Shown piece by piece: positions 24,447 through 34,820 of a stretch of 36,350 nucleotides of DNA. Each line of letters opens with the position of its first letter. Position 1 is the first letter of the stretch. The translations under genes were made by a program, and so were the position numbers. The notes under the pieces are model-generated. The model made no database searches and had not been told where the DNA came from. It saw only the letters and a list, made by a program, of their open reading frames with translations. Origin of the DNA: Betaproteobacteria bacterium (GTDB lineage: Bacteria > Pseudomonadota > Gammaproteobacteria > Burkholderiales > Rhodocyclaceae); the NCBI GenBank assembly GCA_019136545.1, contig JAGVUA010000069.1, positions 9,899 to 46,248 of the forward strand. The letters run 5' to 3'.

Positions 24447-24511
24447 TGAATTGTCAGGAATTGTGTTTTGCGGCGCCTGATCGTCTGGCGTACAACCATA
24501 GGGAGTACCAA

Positions 24512-25153
24512 ATGCCAAACAAGAAAACGGCCATTTCAGCGGCGCGAAATATTCTTTCGGCCGCCGTCATGTCAGCAGCGCTGGCAATCCCGCTCTCAGC
24601 CAATGCGGGCAATATCATTCCGGGAAACTGGAGCTGGCTTATGGCGACAGGTAATTTCGGCACGCTGCGCGCCGGCTCCGTCTGGGCGCCCGAGCCCTCC
24701 TTTGCACTCATCAATCGGATGTCAAGTGTCGTTGACAACACTTTCCTGCCGGCGAGCACCGCCTGGAATTCAGGTACTTTGTGGTGGGATCAAGACCCAT
24801 CGGTCAATAGCGGCCTAGTAACGTTCGAGATCGACTTTTCCAGCATTCAGACCATGAATCGCTTCGTCGTTCAGGCCGATGACAACGATACGTATCAGCT
24901 CGATTTCTGGAATGGCGCCGGTTGGCAAAGCGCGTGGTCAATTGCTGCAGTTGGAGGCTGGGGCATGCAGACACGCGATTCCGGCATCCTGCCTGCAATC
25001 ACTACGGATCGCTTACGCTTTTATGGAACGGGTGGCGACAATTACCTCGCCGTGTCTGAAATTCAGGCATACGGGGTACCCGCGCCAGGCACGCTTGCCC
25101 TGCTCGGGCTTGGTCTTGCCGGTTTGGGAGCGCTGAGGCGTCGCAAGGCCTGA
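24512..25153 (+). CDS. PEP-CTERM sorting domain protein
   Basis: 213 residues from the ATG at 24512, with GGGAG six bases upstream; an earlier ATG in the frame lacks a ribosome site. A signal peptide (to about SANAG) leads to a jelly-roll-like region (TFEIDFSSIQTMNRFVVQADD, LDFWNGAGWQ, DRLRFYGTGGDNYLAVSEIQAYG) resembling discoidin-type carbohydrate-binding folds. The C-terminal sorting tail is VPAPGTLALLGLGLAGLGALRRRKA without break: motif, hydrophobic helix and Arg cluster. The consensus PEP reads PAP here. Such proteins are handled by exosortase EpsH and linked to exopolysaccharide and floc formation. Exosortase is not in the window. It sits alone between two terminators behind a sigma54 promoter. 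Confidence 0.88.
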   Translation: MPNKKTAISAARNILSAAVMSAALAIPLSANAGNIIPGNWSWLMATGNFGTLRAGSVWAPEPSFALINRMSSVVDNTFLPASTAWNSGTLWWDQDPSVNSGLVTFEIDFSSIQTMNRFVVQADDNDTYQLDFWNGAGWQSAWSIAAVGGWGMQTRDSGILPAITTDRLRFYGTGGDNYLAVSEIQAYGVPAPGTLALLGLGLAGLGALRRRKA

Positions 25154-25177
25154 TGGATATCGCTGCATCGGCATCGG

Positions 25178-25203
25178 CCCCGCTACGGCGGGGTTATTTT
25201 TTG
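25178..25203 (+). terminator. Rho-independent terminator after the PEP-CTERM gene
   Basis: Stem CCCCGC / GCGGGG with a TACG tetraloop (25178-25193), followed by TTATTTTTT. It lies 24 bases after the stop codon and separates the gene from the convergent ftsX. Confidence 0.8.
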
Positions 25204-25241
25204 GGTGGGATGGATGACGCGCGCGCCGCGCGAGTACAGCC

Positions 25242-26141
25242 TTAGCGATCGGTGAAGTGCTGGCGTACCGACAGGCTGGCGCCGAGCCAGCCGAGGGCGG
25301 CAGCCCCGGCCAGCAGGGCGAGGGAATCCGTTGCCGATAGCGGCTGCAGGACGAAGCCGGACCGGTAAAGACTGGCAACTTCGGTCACCGGCGCCGCGAG
25401 CCACAGGGTCGTTCCCGCCACCAGCAGCCACGCCACCAAGCCGCCGAGCAGGCCGAGCAGCGCGCCGTGATACTGGAAGGGCCGGCGGATGAAAGCATCG
25501 GTGGCGCCCAGCAGCCGCGACACTTCGATCTCGGCGCGACCGCTCAGAACCTGGAGGCGAATGGTGTTGAAGGTGACGGCGACCAGGCCGGCGCCCAGCA
25601 ACAGCATGAGCAGCAGCACGCCGGTGCGGCCGATTCTCAGCAGCGCGTCGAGGCGCCGCACCCAGTCGGAATCGAGCTGCACGTGCCCGATCTTCGGCAG
25701 CTTGCGCAGCTCGGCGGCCAGCTGTTCCATCGCCTGCGGCGCGTCGTCGGCCGGCGTGATGACGAAGGCATCGTGGAAGGGGTTCTTCGGCAGCGCCTCG
25801 ATGACGTCGCCGAGACCCTCGCTGGCTTTCATGCGCGCCAGCGTTTCCTCGCGGGCGATGAGCCGCGCCGACTTCACGGACGGATGGGCTTTCAACCGCG
25901 CCTCGACATCCTGCACCGCCCGCCGGTCGGCACCGAGGTCGAGATACAAGGAAATCTGCGGCGCCGGCGCGGCATTCCTGGCCAGTTGCAAGGCGTTGGC
26001 CAGCAGCATCTGGCCGCCGGCCGGCAGCGCCAGCGCGATGCCGATGGCCAGCAGCGACAGCAGCGTGTTGACCGGCGTGGCGACGAGGCGGCGCAGCGCC
26101 AGCCGTAATGCCTGTCCGTGTTGCAGCAGCCAGGCGCTCAT
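25242..26141 (-). CDS. ftsX: Cell division protein FtsX
   Basis: 299 residues with four membrane spans: one near residues 22-48, then three in the C-terminal half, with the large periplasmic ECD between (about 60-165: SLYLDLGADRRAVQDVEARLKAHPSV, GHVQLDSDWVRRLDALL). The cytoplasmic loop LSGRAEIEVSRLLGATDAFIRRPF is the FtsX/MacB signature. With FtsE it forms an ABC-type complex that controls septal peptidoglycan hydrolases. It follows ftsE after 109 bases, an unusually wide gap for this pair, holding a strong hairpin. Confidence 0.94.
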   Translation of the reverse strand: MSAWLLQHGQALRLALRRLVATPVNTLLSLLAIGIALALPAGGQMLLANALQLARNAAPAPQISLYLDLGADRRAVQDVEARLKAHPSVKSARLIAREETLARMKASEGLGDVIEALPKNPFHDAFVITPADDAPQAMEQLAAELRKLPKIGHVQLDSDWVRRLDALLRIGRTGVLLLMLLLGAGLVAVTFNTIRLQVLSGRAEIEVSRLLGATDAFIRRPFQYHGALLGLLGGLVAWLLVAGTTLWLAAPVTEVASLYRSGFVLQPLSATDSLALLAGAAALGWLGASLSVRQHFTDR

Positions 26142-26159
26142 ATCGCCCGCCCCGCCCGG

Positions 26160-26177
26160 CCTCCCCTCGCGGGGAGG
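26160..26177. other. Strong hairpin in the ftsE-ftsX gap
   Basis: CCTCCCC-TCGC-GGGGAGG is a perfect seven-base stem with a tetraloop. It lies inside the 109-base spacer between ftsE and ftsX, very near the ftsX ribosome site. No T-run follows on the - strand. It may be a small palindromic repeat or an mRNA processing signal. Confidence 0.5.
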
Positions 26178-26250
26178 TGACGGGCGTTCGCCGCCGGGCG
26201 GCTCCGGCTGATCGATGGCGCCGCCCTGGGGGCGGCCCTGCGGACGGCGC

Positions 26251-26898
26251 TCATGCCGCCAGCCGTCCGTGGTCCAAAGTCAGCCGCCGCGGTGCGCCGA
26301 ACAGGCGATCGTCGTAGGTCGCAATCAGCACGGTGACGCCGACTTCGCGGAACTCGAGAAACACGCGCGCCACGTCGGCCGCCGTGGCGGCGTCGAGGTG
26401 CGCGGTCGGTTCGTCGGCCAGCAGCAGGTTGGGCCGGCCGACCACCGCGCGGGCGATGGCCAGCCGCTGCTGCTCGCCGCCCGAGAGCATGATGGGCATG
26501 GCTTTCTCGCGGGCGAGCAGGCCGACCTTGTCGAGCGCCGCCTGCACGCGCCGCTTCGCCTCAGCGGCCGGAAAGCCGGTGATGGACAGCGGCAGCATGA
26601 CGTTGTCGAACACGCTGCGATCGAACAGCAGCTTCTGGTCCTGGAACACCAGGCCGAGGTTGCGGCGCAGGTAGGGAATGGCGCCGCGCTTGAGGCTGCC
26701 AACGTTCTGGCCGTTGACCAGCACGGCGCCGCCGGTGGGACGCTCGATGCCGGCGATCAGCTTCAGCAGCGTCGACTTGCCGGCCCCCGAGTGGCCGCTG
26801 AGGGTGACCAACTCGCCCTGGCCGATCTCGAAGCTGACGTCGGCCAGCGCATCGATGCCCGGCGGGTAGCGCTTGCTGGCACGGTCGAATCGAATCAC
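26251..26898 (-). CDS. ftsE: Cell division ATP-binding protein FtsE
   Basis: 215 residues from GTG at 26898 ([15 protein letters not shown]), overlapping the ftsY stop by four bases. It is a complete ABC ATPase: Walker A GHSGAGKST (about 36-44), Q-loop VFQDQKLL, signature LSGGEQQR, Walker B LLLADEPT, and the H-switch region, where the usual His after the D-loop is in ATYDDRLF rather than ATHD, a Tyr in place of His. If real, this replaces the catalytic switch histidine and is worth noting. FtsE works with FtsX at the septum. Length is normal for the family. Confidence 0.95.
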   Translation of the reverse strand: MIRFDRASKRYPPGIDALADVSFEIGQGELVTLSGHSGAGKSTLLKLIAGIERPTGGAVLVNGQNVGSLKRGAIPYLRRNLGLVFQDQKLLFDRSVFDNVMLPLSITGFPAAEAKRRVQAALDKVGLLAREKAMPIMLSGGEQQRLAIARAVVGRPNLLLADEPTAHLDAATAADVARVFLEFREVGVTVLIATYDDRLFGAPRRLTLDHGRLAA

Positions 26899-27857
26899 TG
26901 TTCGAACAGCGCTGCCACGAATTCGCCGGCGCGGAACGGCTGCAGGTCGTCGATGCTCTCGCCGACGCCGATGTAGCGGATCGGTTTCGGGCACTGGCGG
27001 GCGATGGCCGCCAGCACGCCGCCCTTGGCGGTGCCGTCGAGCTTGGTGACGACCAGCCCGGTGACGCCGGCGGCCTTGTCGAAGGCTTTGACTTGGGCGA
27101 TGGCGTTCTGACCGATGTTGGCGTCGAGCACCAGCAGCACCTCGTGCGGGCCGCTTGGCTCGGCCTTCTGGATCACGCGCCGCACCTTGGCGATTTCTTC
27201 CATCAGGTTGAGCTGGGTCGGCAGCCGGCCGGCCGTGTCGGCGAGTACGACGTCGATGCCGCGCGCCTTGGCGGCGGCGATGGCGTCGAAGATGACGGCA
27301 GCGGGGTCGCCCGATTCCTGGGCGATCACCGTCACGTCGTTGCGCCGGCCCCATTCGGCGAGCTGTTCGCGCGCGGCGGCGCGGAAGGTGTCGCCGGCCG
27401 CCAGCAGCACCGATTTGCCCTGGTTCTGGAAATGCTTGGCCAGCTTGCCGATCGAGGTGGTCTTGCCGGCGCCGTTGACGCCCGCGATCATGATCACGAA
27501 AGGCTGATGGGTCGAAACGTCGAGCGGTTGTTCGAGCGGCGCCAGCAGGCCGGTGAGCAGCTCGATCAAGGCCTGGCGCAGTTGCTCGGGCGTTTCCAGC
27601 TTGTGCTGCTTGACGCGCGCCTTGAGTTCGTCGAGCAGCCATTGCGTCGCATCCACGCCGCAGTCGGCCATCAGCAGCGTCGATTCGAGTTCTTCGAGCA
27701 GTTCGTCGTCGATCTTGGCGCGGCGGAACAGGCCGGTCAGTTGGCCGCCGAATTGGGCGCGGGTTTTGGCGAGGCCGGCCTTGAGCCTTTCGGTCCAGGA
27801 GGGTTTCTTTTCCTCGGGAACGGGCGTCTCGTCTTTCTTCTTTAGGAAACCAAACAT
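26895..27857 (-). CDS. ftsY: Signal recognition particle receptor FtsY
   Basis: 320 residues from ATG at 27857 ([29 protein letters not shown]). A short acidic A-domain is followed by the N domain and the GTPase G domain with [30 protein letters not shown] and [10 protein letters not shown], then [12 protein letters not shown] at the end. It docks ribosome-SRP complexes at the membrane. The A-domain is brief compared with Escherichia coli, as is common in Betaproteobacteria. First gene of ftsY-ftsE-ftsX; the - strand start faces the M16 genes across a 72-base gap. Confidence 0.96.
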   Translation of the reverse strand: MFGFLKKKDETPVPEEKKPSWTERLKAGLAKTRAQFGGQLTGLFRRAKIDDELLEELESTLLMADCGVDATQWLLDELKARVKQHKLETPEQLRQALIELLTGLLAPLEQPLDVSTHQPFVIMIAGVNGAGKTTSIGKLAKHFQNQGKSVLLAAGDTFRAAAREQLAEWGRRNDVTVIAQESGDPAAVIFDAIAAAKARGIDVVLADTAGRLPTQLNLMEEIAKVRRVIQKAEPSGPHEVLLVLDANIGQNAIAQVKAFDKAAGVTGLVVTKLDGTAKGGVLAAIARQCPKPIRYIGVGESIDDLQPFRAGEFVAALFEQ

Positions 27858-27929
27858 GGCGATGCGTGTCACAGGCAATGCCGGGTTATCATTGTCCGGC
27901 GAAAAAACCATTTTAACAGAAGCGCTTAC

Positions 27930-29306
27930 ATGAAAATGAACAAAGCCGTGCTGCTGGCGGCGCTGCTCCTGCCGGGCAGCCTGCTGGCCAATCCCTACGA
28001 GAAGCAACTCGCCAACGGCATGCGGGTCATCGTCAAGGAAGACCATCGCGCGCCGACGGTGGTGCACATGGTCTGGTACCGGGCGGGCGCCATGGACGAG
28101 AAGGATGGCACTTCCGGCGTCGCCCACGTGCTCGAACACATGATGTTCAAGGGCACCGAAAAAGTGAAGGCCGGCGAGTTCAACCGCATCGTCGCCGAGG
28201 CCGGCGGCCGCGACAACGCCTTCACCAGCCAGGACTACACCGCCTATTTCCAGATCGTGCCGAAGGCCGCCTTGCCGAAGGTGATGGCGCTCGAGGCGGA
28301 CCGCATGGCCAATCTGCGCCTGACGCCCGGCGAGTTCGGTTCCGAAATCAAGGTGGTGATGGAAGAGCGGCGCATGCGCACCGACGACAATCCGCAGTCG
28401 CTGGTGCACGAGGCGCTCTACGCGGCGGCATTTCGCGCGCATCCCTACCGGCGGCCCATCATCGGCTGGATGGACGATCTCGAGCACATGACCTGGCAGG
28501 ACGCCCGCGACTGGTACCGCCATTGGTACGCGCCGAACAATGCCTACCTGCTGGTGGTGGGCGACGTGGATCACCAGCAGGTTTTCCGGGAAGCGGAGCG
28601 CACCTTCGGTCGCCTCAAGGCCAAGGCGCTGCCGGAGCGCAAGCCGCAGAACGACCCCGAGCAGATGGGCATCAAGCGCGTGACGGTGAAGGCGCCGGCC
28701 AAGTTGCCCTACCTGGCGATGGCGTGGAAAGTGCCCAAGCTCAAGGACGTCGATCACGACCGCGAGTCCTTCGCGCTCGATGTGCTGGCGGGCGTGCTCG
28801 ACGGTGGCGACGCCGCGCGCCTGCCCAGGAATCTGGTGCGGGGCCGGAAGCTCGCCCAGTCCGCCAGCGCCGGCTATGATGGCGTCGTGCGCGGCGAGGC
28901 GCTGTTCACGCTCAGCGGCCAGCCGGCCGAGGGCCACAGCGTGGCGGAGCTCGAGGCGGCTTTGCGCGAAGAATTGCGGCGCATTCGCGACGAGGGCGTG
29001 CAAGAGGAAGAGCTGGCGCGCATCAAGACCCAGATCATCGCGAGCCAGGTCTACAAGCGCGACTCGATGATGGCGCAGGCCATGGAAATCGGCCACTTCG
29101 AGGCCAGCGGTTTCCACTGGCGCGACTACGACAAACTGCTCGAGAAACTGCGCTCGGTGACGCCCGAGGAAGTCCAGGCCGTGGCGAAGAAGTATTTCGG
29201 CGACGACAGCGACGACCGGCTGACCGTGGCGGTGCTCGATCCTCTGCCGATCGAGCAGGCGAAGCCGAAGTCCAACGCAAAGTCAGGCGTCGCGGTACGC
29301 CACTGA
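27930..29306 (+). CDS. M16 zinc metallopeptidase, active-type subunit
   Basis: 458 residues with a signal peptide (NKAVLLAALLLPGSLLAN). The inverted zinc motif HxxEH is H66-V-L-E69-H70, with the distal Glu in MALEADRMANL about 70-75 residues on. Two M16 domains are present (peptidase and C-terminal). Such proteins are normally paired with a second, catalytically silent M16 protein, encoded next (19-base gap). They act in the periplasm on small peptides. The pair lies between ftsY and rsmD, a common arrangement in Betaproteobacteria. Confidence 0.92.
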   Translation: MKMNKAVLLAALLLPGSLLANPYEKQLANGMRVIVKEDHRAPTVVHMVWYRAGAMDEKDGTSGVAHVLEHMMFKGTEKVKAGEFNRIVAEAGGRDNAFTSQDYTAYFQIVPKAALPKVMALEADRMANLRLTPGEFGSEIKVVMEERRMRTDDNPQSLVHEALYAAAFRAHPYRRPIIGWMDDLEHMTWQDARDWYRHWYAPNNAYLLVVGDVDHQQVFREAERTFGRLKAKALPERKPQNDPEQMGIKRVTVKAPAKLPYLAMAWKVPKLKDVDHDRESFALDVLAGVLDGGDAARLPRNLVRGRKLAQSASAGYDGVVRGEALFTLSGQPAEGHSVAELEAALREELRRIRDEGVQEEELARIKTQIIASQVYKRDSMMAQAMEIGHFEASGFHWRDYDKLLEKLRSVTPEEVQAVAKKYFGDDSDDRLTVAVLDPLPIEQAKPKSNAKSGVAVRH

Positions 29307-29325
29307 ACGCCCCGAGGATATCGAA

Positions 29326-30614
29326 ATGAGCAGAATTTTCCTGGCCGCGCTGGTCATGGCCGTTTCGCTCGCCGCCAAGGCGGGCGTGCAGATCCAGCAC
29401 TGGGTGGCGCCTTCGGGCGCCCGCGTCTATTTCGTCGAATCGCACGACTTGCCGATCCTGGATATCGACGCGAGCTTCGCCGCCGGCGGCGTCTATGCGC
29501 CCGCAGGCAAGACCGGTCTCGCCGGCCTGACGCACGGTCTGCTCGACGGCGGTGCCGGCGACCTCGACGAGGAGGCCATTTCGGCGCGCCTCTCCGACAT
29601 CGGCGCCAGGATGGGCGGCTCGGTCGACGACGATCGCGCCGCCGTCACGCTGCGCACGCTTTCCTATCTCAAGGAAAGGGAAGCCGCGCTCGACCTGATG
29701 CGGCTCGTGATGACGCAACCGGCATTTCCCGAAACCGTGCTGGCGCGCGAAAAAGCGCGCACTATCGCCGCGATCCAGGAGGCGGACACCAAGCCGGACG
29801 CGATCGCCGCCAAGCGCTTCGCCGCGGCCATCTATCCCGGCCATCCCTACGGCGCCAGCGCCACGGCGGAAACCGTCGGCCGCATTGGCCGCGACGATCT
29901 CGTCGCCTTCCATCGCGACTACTACTCGGCGAAGCGGGCGACGGTGTCGATCGTCGGCGACGTCAGCCGCGAAGAGGCGGAGCGGATCGCCCAGCGACTG
30001 ACGGAATCGTTGCCGGCCGGCATTCCGGAAACGCCGCTGCCGGCGGTGACGCTGCCCAAGGCGGAGACGGTCAAGGTCGCGCATCCGGCGACGCAGAGCC
30101 ACATCCACGTCGGCCTGCCGGCGGTGAAGCGCGGCGACCCGGATTACTTCGCGCTCATCGTCGGCAACTACACGCTGGGGGGCGGCGGCTTCGTTTCGCG
30201 CCTGATGAAGGAGGTGCGCGAAAAGCGCGGTTATGCCTACAGCGTCTATTCGTACTTTGCGCCGAAGCGGCTCGCGGGACCGTTCGAGATCGGCCTGCAG
30301 ACCAAGCGCGAACAGGCCGGCGACGCGCTCAAGGTAGCGAGCGACGTTCTCGCGGGCTTCATCAAGGACGGGCCGACCGCGGCCGAATTGGCGGCGGCGA
30401 AGAAGAACCTGATCGACGGCATGGCCTTGCGCATCGACAGCAATGCCAAGTTGCTCGGCCATCTCTCGACCATCGGCTTCTTCGGCCTGCCGCTGACCTA
30501 TCTCGACGACTTTCCGGTCAAGGTGGCCGCCGTGACCGCCCAGGACGTGCGAGAAGCTTTCGCCCGCCACATTAAACCGGAACACCTCGTCACCGTCATC
30601 GTTGCCGGCGACTG

Positions 30615-30615
<1 letters not shown>
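29326..30615 (+). CDS. M16 family partner protein lacking the zinc motif
   Basis: 429 residues with a signal peptide (SRIFLAALVMAVSLAAKAG). The position of the HxxEH motif reads H70-G-L-L-D74-G75, so the catalytic Glu and second His are missing. The C-terminal domain keeps the substrate-binding pair of the family (VREKRGYAYSVYSYFAPKRLAGPF). It should form a heterodimer with the preceding active peptidase, giving the substrate-holding half. The stop overlaps the rsmD start by one base. Confidence 0.9.
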
Positions 30616-31645
<1,030 letters not shown>

Positions 31646-31666
31646 AATCGTTTTTCAGAAAGGTAA

Positions 31667-31924
<258 letters not shown>

Positions 31925-31978
31925 GCGGCAAGCAGGCTGTTTCCTTCCCCCGCCGGCCGGCGATTGGTCGGCGCCTGA

Positions 31979-33895
31979 TCATCGGGATGGCGAGGCTGCC
32001 GCTTCCAGGCCGAGCACCACGCCGTCCAATTCCCGCATTTGGGCTTCCAGCAAGCCCCGGCTCGCGGAGAGTTCCTCGATGCGGTCTTCCAGGCTGTCGG
32101 CGGTTTCATGTATGCGGCGGATGCTGTCCTGCCGTTGCTTGAGCTGCCGCTGAAGTTCGCGTACCTGGCTTTCCAGCGGCGCCATCATGGCGCGCAACCA
32201 ATGGTCGGTGTCGCGCTTGCCCTGCTCGAACAGGCGGCGCAACTGGGTGGCGACCGTTTCGAAGAACTGCTGGGTCAGGGTGCGCTTGTCGCGCGTCAAC
32301 AAGTTGAGCAGGCTGCCGAAGTGCCGGCGAAAACTCTGCTCGAGCTGGTCGAGCTGGTCGAGTTTCTCGCGCAGCGAAAACGCGGGCGGCGGCTCCAGCG
32401 CAAAACCGTGCTGGCCGCCGAATTTCTGGTGCATGGCGCGCATCATGTCGGCGATTTCGGCGATGCCCCGCTCCGACGATTCGAGGCTGGTCCGCGCCGC
32501 GGAAAACAGGTTTTCCATGGCGGCGGTCAGTTGCGGCGTGAACGTCGCGCGCGCCATGGCGTCGCGGGTCTGGCGCGCATGGGCGCGCAGCCTTTCCGGG
32601 CCGAGATGCGAAAACAGCGTGTTCGACAACTGGGAAAACACGCTGCGCACCGCGTAGTACTCGCGCAGGCCGCGCTCGAAGGCTTCCTTTTCGGCATTGA
32701 CCTTCGCCACCGTGTGCGCGATCACGCCCTCGTGCTTGCCGCGCAGACCAGCCAGCTCGTCGAGTTGCGCCATGATGGCGGCGTGGCGCGTCCCCAGCAA
32801 TTGCTTCGTTTCCGCCGACAGCCGCAGGGCTTCGGTGGCGGTGCCGCTGGCGACGATGTCCCGCTTGCCCGGCAGCAGTTCCGTCGCCAGCGCCGCCTCC
32901 AGCCGCGGCAGCTTGCTGCGCGCCAGCAGGTCGCTGTCGCCATTGACTTTTGCTACCAGGCCCTTCTGAGCCGAGACCGCGAAGACCTGGCGCGCAGGCA
33001 GGCCGAGAATCTGCGCGCACGAACGCGTCTGGCTGGCGATCTCGGCCTCGATTTCCCAGTCGGGCCGCAGGCCGTCCCAGAGTCCGTCGATCTTGTTCAG
33101 CACCACCAGGCGCCCGGGGCCATCGCCGACGTGCTCGCGCCACACCGACAGGTCGGACTGGGTGACGCCGGTGTCGGCGGCCAGCACGAACAGCACGGCA
33201 TGGGCGCTGGGCAGCAGCGATAAAGTCAGTTCCGGCTCGGCGCCGATGGCGTTGAGCCCGGGCGTGTCGAGGACGACCAGGCCCTGTTCCAGCAGCGGAT
33301 GCGGAAAACGGATCATGGCATGGCGCCAGCGCGGCACCTCGACGAGACCTTCGCGGTCGACGACCAGGCTGCCGTCGACGCCATCGCCCACGGCGAAGCC
33401 GAGCGCGCGCGCCGTTTCGGCGGTCATGCTCTTGACGTCGCCCACGCGCCGCAGTGCCGGGGCCATGCTTTCCGGCACGGCGGGATCGAACGAGAAGTTC
33501 TGCCAGGCTTCGGGCACGCCGCGCAGGTCGGCAATGCTGGCGCCTTCCGCCCGCGTCTCGATCGGCAACAGGGCGATACCCGGCGACTGCCCCTTGGTCC
33601 AGGAGATCTCCGTGGGACACATGGTCGTGCGTCCCGCCGAGGAGGGCAACACGCGCCCGCCCCGGTCGGCGAAGAACAGGGCATTGATGAGTTCGGACTT
33701 GCCTCGGGAGAATTCCGCGACGAAAGCCACGTTCAGCTTATCCTCGGCGAGGCGGTCCCGCACGCGCTGCAGGCGCTGCGCGGCCTGGCCGTCGAGCAGA
33801 TCGGCCTCCCGCAGCCAGTCGCGCAGGCGTACGACCTGTCGGTCGAGGTTGTCGCGCCAGGCGCGGTAGGCGTCGAATTGTTCAGTCAGGCTCAT
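31979..33895 (-). CDS. Dynamin-like GTPase
   Basis: 638 residues from ATG at 33895, two bases after the mutM stop. The P-loop is FVAEFSRGKSELINAL (about 58-73), switch region ends in VLDTPGLNAIG, and the base-recognition motif is NKIDGL. The C-terminal half is helical with long coiled-coil (about 530-625: REKLDQLDQLEQSFRRHFG, VRELQRQLKQRQDSIRR). No membrane span is seen. Bacterial dynamin-like proteins remodel or protect membranes and some take part in phage defence. Co-transcription with mutM is likely. Role in this organism unknown. Confidence 0.82.
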   Translation of the reverse strand: MSLTEQFDAYRAWRDNLDRQVVRLRDWLREADLLDGQAAQRLQRVRDRLAEDKLNVAFVAEFSRGKSELINALFFADRGGRVLPSSAGRTTMCPTEISWTKGQSPGIALLPIETRAEGASIADLRGVPEAWQNFSFDPAVPESMAPALRRVGDVKSMTAETARALGFAVGDGVDGSLVVDREGLVEVPRWRHAMIRFPHPLLEQGLVVLDTPGLNAIGAEPELTLSLLPSAHAVLFVLAADTGVTQSDLSVWREHVGDGPGRLVVLNKIDGLWDGLRPDWEIEAEIASQTRSCAQILGLPARQVFAVSAQKGLVAKVNGDSDLLARSKLPRLEAALATELLPGKRDIVASGTATEALRLSAETKQLLGTRHAAIMAQLDELAGLRGKHEGVIAHTVAKVNAEKEAFERGLREYYAVRSVFSQLSNTLFSHLGPERLRAHARQTRDAMARATFTPQLTAAMENLFSAARTSLESSERGIAEIADMMRAMHQKFGGQHGFALEPPPAFSLREKLDQLDQLEQSFRRHFGSLLNLLTRDKRTLTQQFFETVATQLRRLFEQGKRDTDHWLRAMMAPLESQVRELQRQLKQRQDSIRRIHETADSLEDRIEELSASRGLLEAQMRELDGVVLGLEAAASPSR

Positions 33896-33897
33896 GA

Positions 33898-34710
33898 TCA
33901 GCGTTGGCAGCGCGGGCAGAAGTAAGTGGCACGATTGCCCTGGCGCAGCAGACGGATGGGCGTGCCGCACTGGCGGCAGGGTTCGGCGGCGCGGCCATAG
34001 ACGCGATGCCGCTGTTGGAAGTCGCCGGCGCCGCCATCGGCGCGCACGTAATCGCGGACGGTGCTGCCGCCGGCACGGATGGCGGCCCGCAGCGTGGTTT
34101 TGATGGCGGGCACCAGGCGCGCCAGGCGCGCCGGCGACAACCCGCCGGCCGGAAGGCGCGGGTCGATGCCGGCCCGATGCAGGCTTTCCGAGGCATAGAT
34201 GTTGCCTACGCCGACCACGATGCCGGCATCCATGATGGCCGGCTTGATGGCCAGGGCCTTGCCGGCCAGGACGGCGCCCAGCGTGCGCGGCGAAAATTGG
34301 CGCGACAGGGGTTCCGCGCCGAGACGGGCCAGCAAGGGATGGCGGTCGGGATCGCCCTCGAGCCACAGCGCCGCGCCAAATCTGCGCGGATCGTGCATGC
34401 GAAGAACCTGGGGCCCGAATCCGATGTCGAAGTGATCATGCTTGAGGGGTGGTTCATGCCTGGCCACCAGTCGCAGGCTTCCGGACATGCCGAGATGGAT
34501 CAACAGATGCCCCGCGCCGAAATCGAACAGCAAGTACTTGCCGCGCCGTCGGATGTCGCCAAGGATCCGCTTGGCCAAGGTGCGCGACAGGTCGGTCGGC
34601 AGCGGATAGCGCAGGGCCGGAACGCGCGTCGTCACCTGGTCGACCTTCTCGCCGGTCAGGCGGGCGGCCAGACCCAGGCGCGTCACTTCGACTTCGGGGA
34701 GTTCTGGCAT
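33898..34710 (-). CDS. mutM: Formamidopyrimidine-DNA glycosylase MutM (Fpg)
   Basis: 270 residues. The catalytic N-terminus is MPELPEVEVTRLGL, with Pro2 and Glu3. The helix-two-turn-helix region and the C-terminal zinc finger CRQCGTPIRLLRQGNRATYFCPRC are intact. It removes 8-oxoguanine and formamidopyrimidines and nicks the abasic site. Normal length. It is divergent from the TPR gene, with a 110-base gap. Confidence 0.97.
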   Translation of the reverse strand: MPELPEVEVTRLGLAARLTGEKVDQVTTRVPALRYPLPTDLSRTLAKRILGDIRRRGKYLLFDFGAGHLLIHLGMSGSLRLVARHEPPLKHDHFDIGFGPQVLRMHDPRRFGAALWLEGDPDRHPLLARLGAEPLSRQFSPRTLGAVLAGKALAIKPAIMDAGIVVGVGNIYASESLHRAGIDPRLPAGGLSPARLARLVPAIKTTLRAAIRAGGSTVRDYVRADGGAGDFQQRHRVYGRAAEPCRQCGTPIRLLRQGNRATYFCPRCQR

Positions 34711-34820
34711 GCGGGTAAGTGCCTTTCCCAGAGCGAAACTGCTAACATCATCCGGGTATTGTATGTGAGTGCGAGCCCCGCCGTTCCGCCCGTCCGGAAC
34801 ACTGCGAATTGAGTTGCCGA

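Larger units (their letters stand above)
24177..24511. other. Intergenic region between copper receptor and PEP-CTERM gene (335 bases)
   Basis: No gene supported. It contains the receptor terminator (24228-24250), an AAAGTCAG element (24256-24275), the dyad TCGCCC-TT-GGGCGA (24337-24350) followed by a six-T run (24359-24364), and the sigma54 promoter (24431-24446). From about 24350 the base composition turns AT-rich, in contrast to the flanking genes. The dyad is about 88 bp upstream of the -24 element, a fitting place for an enhancer-binding activator, or it may be a second weak terminator. Confidence 0.6.
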
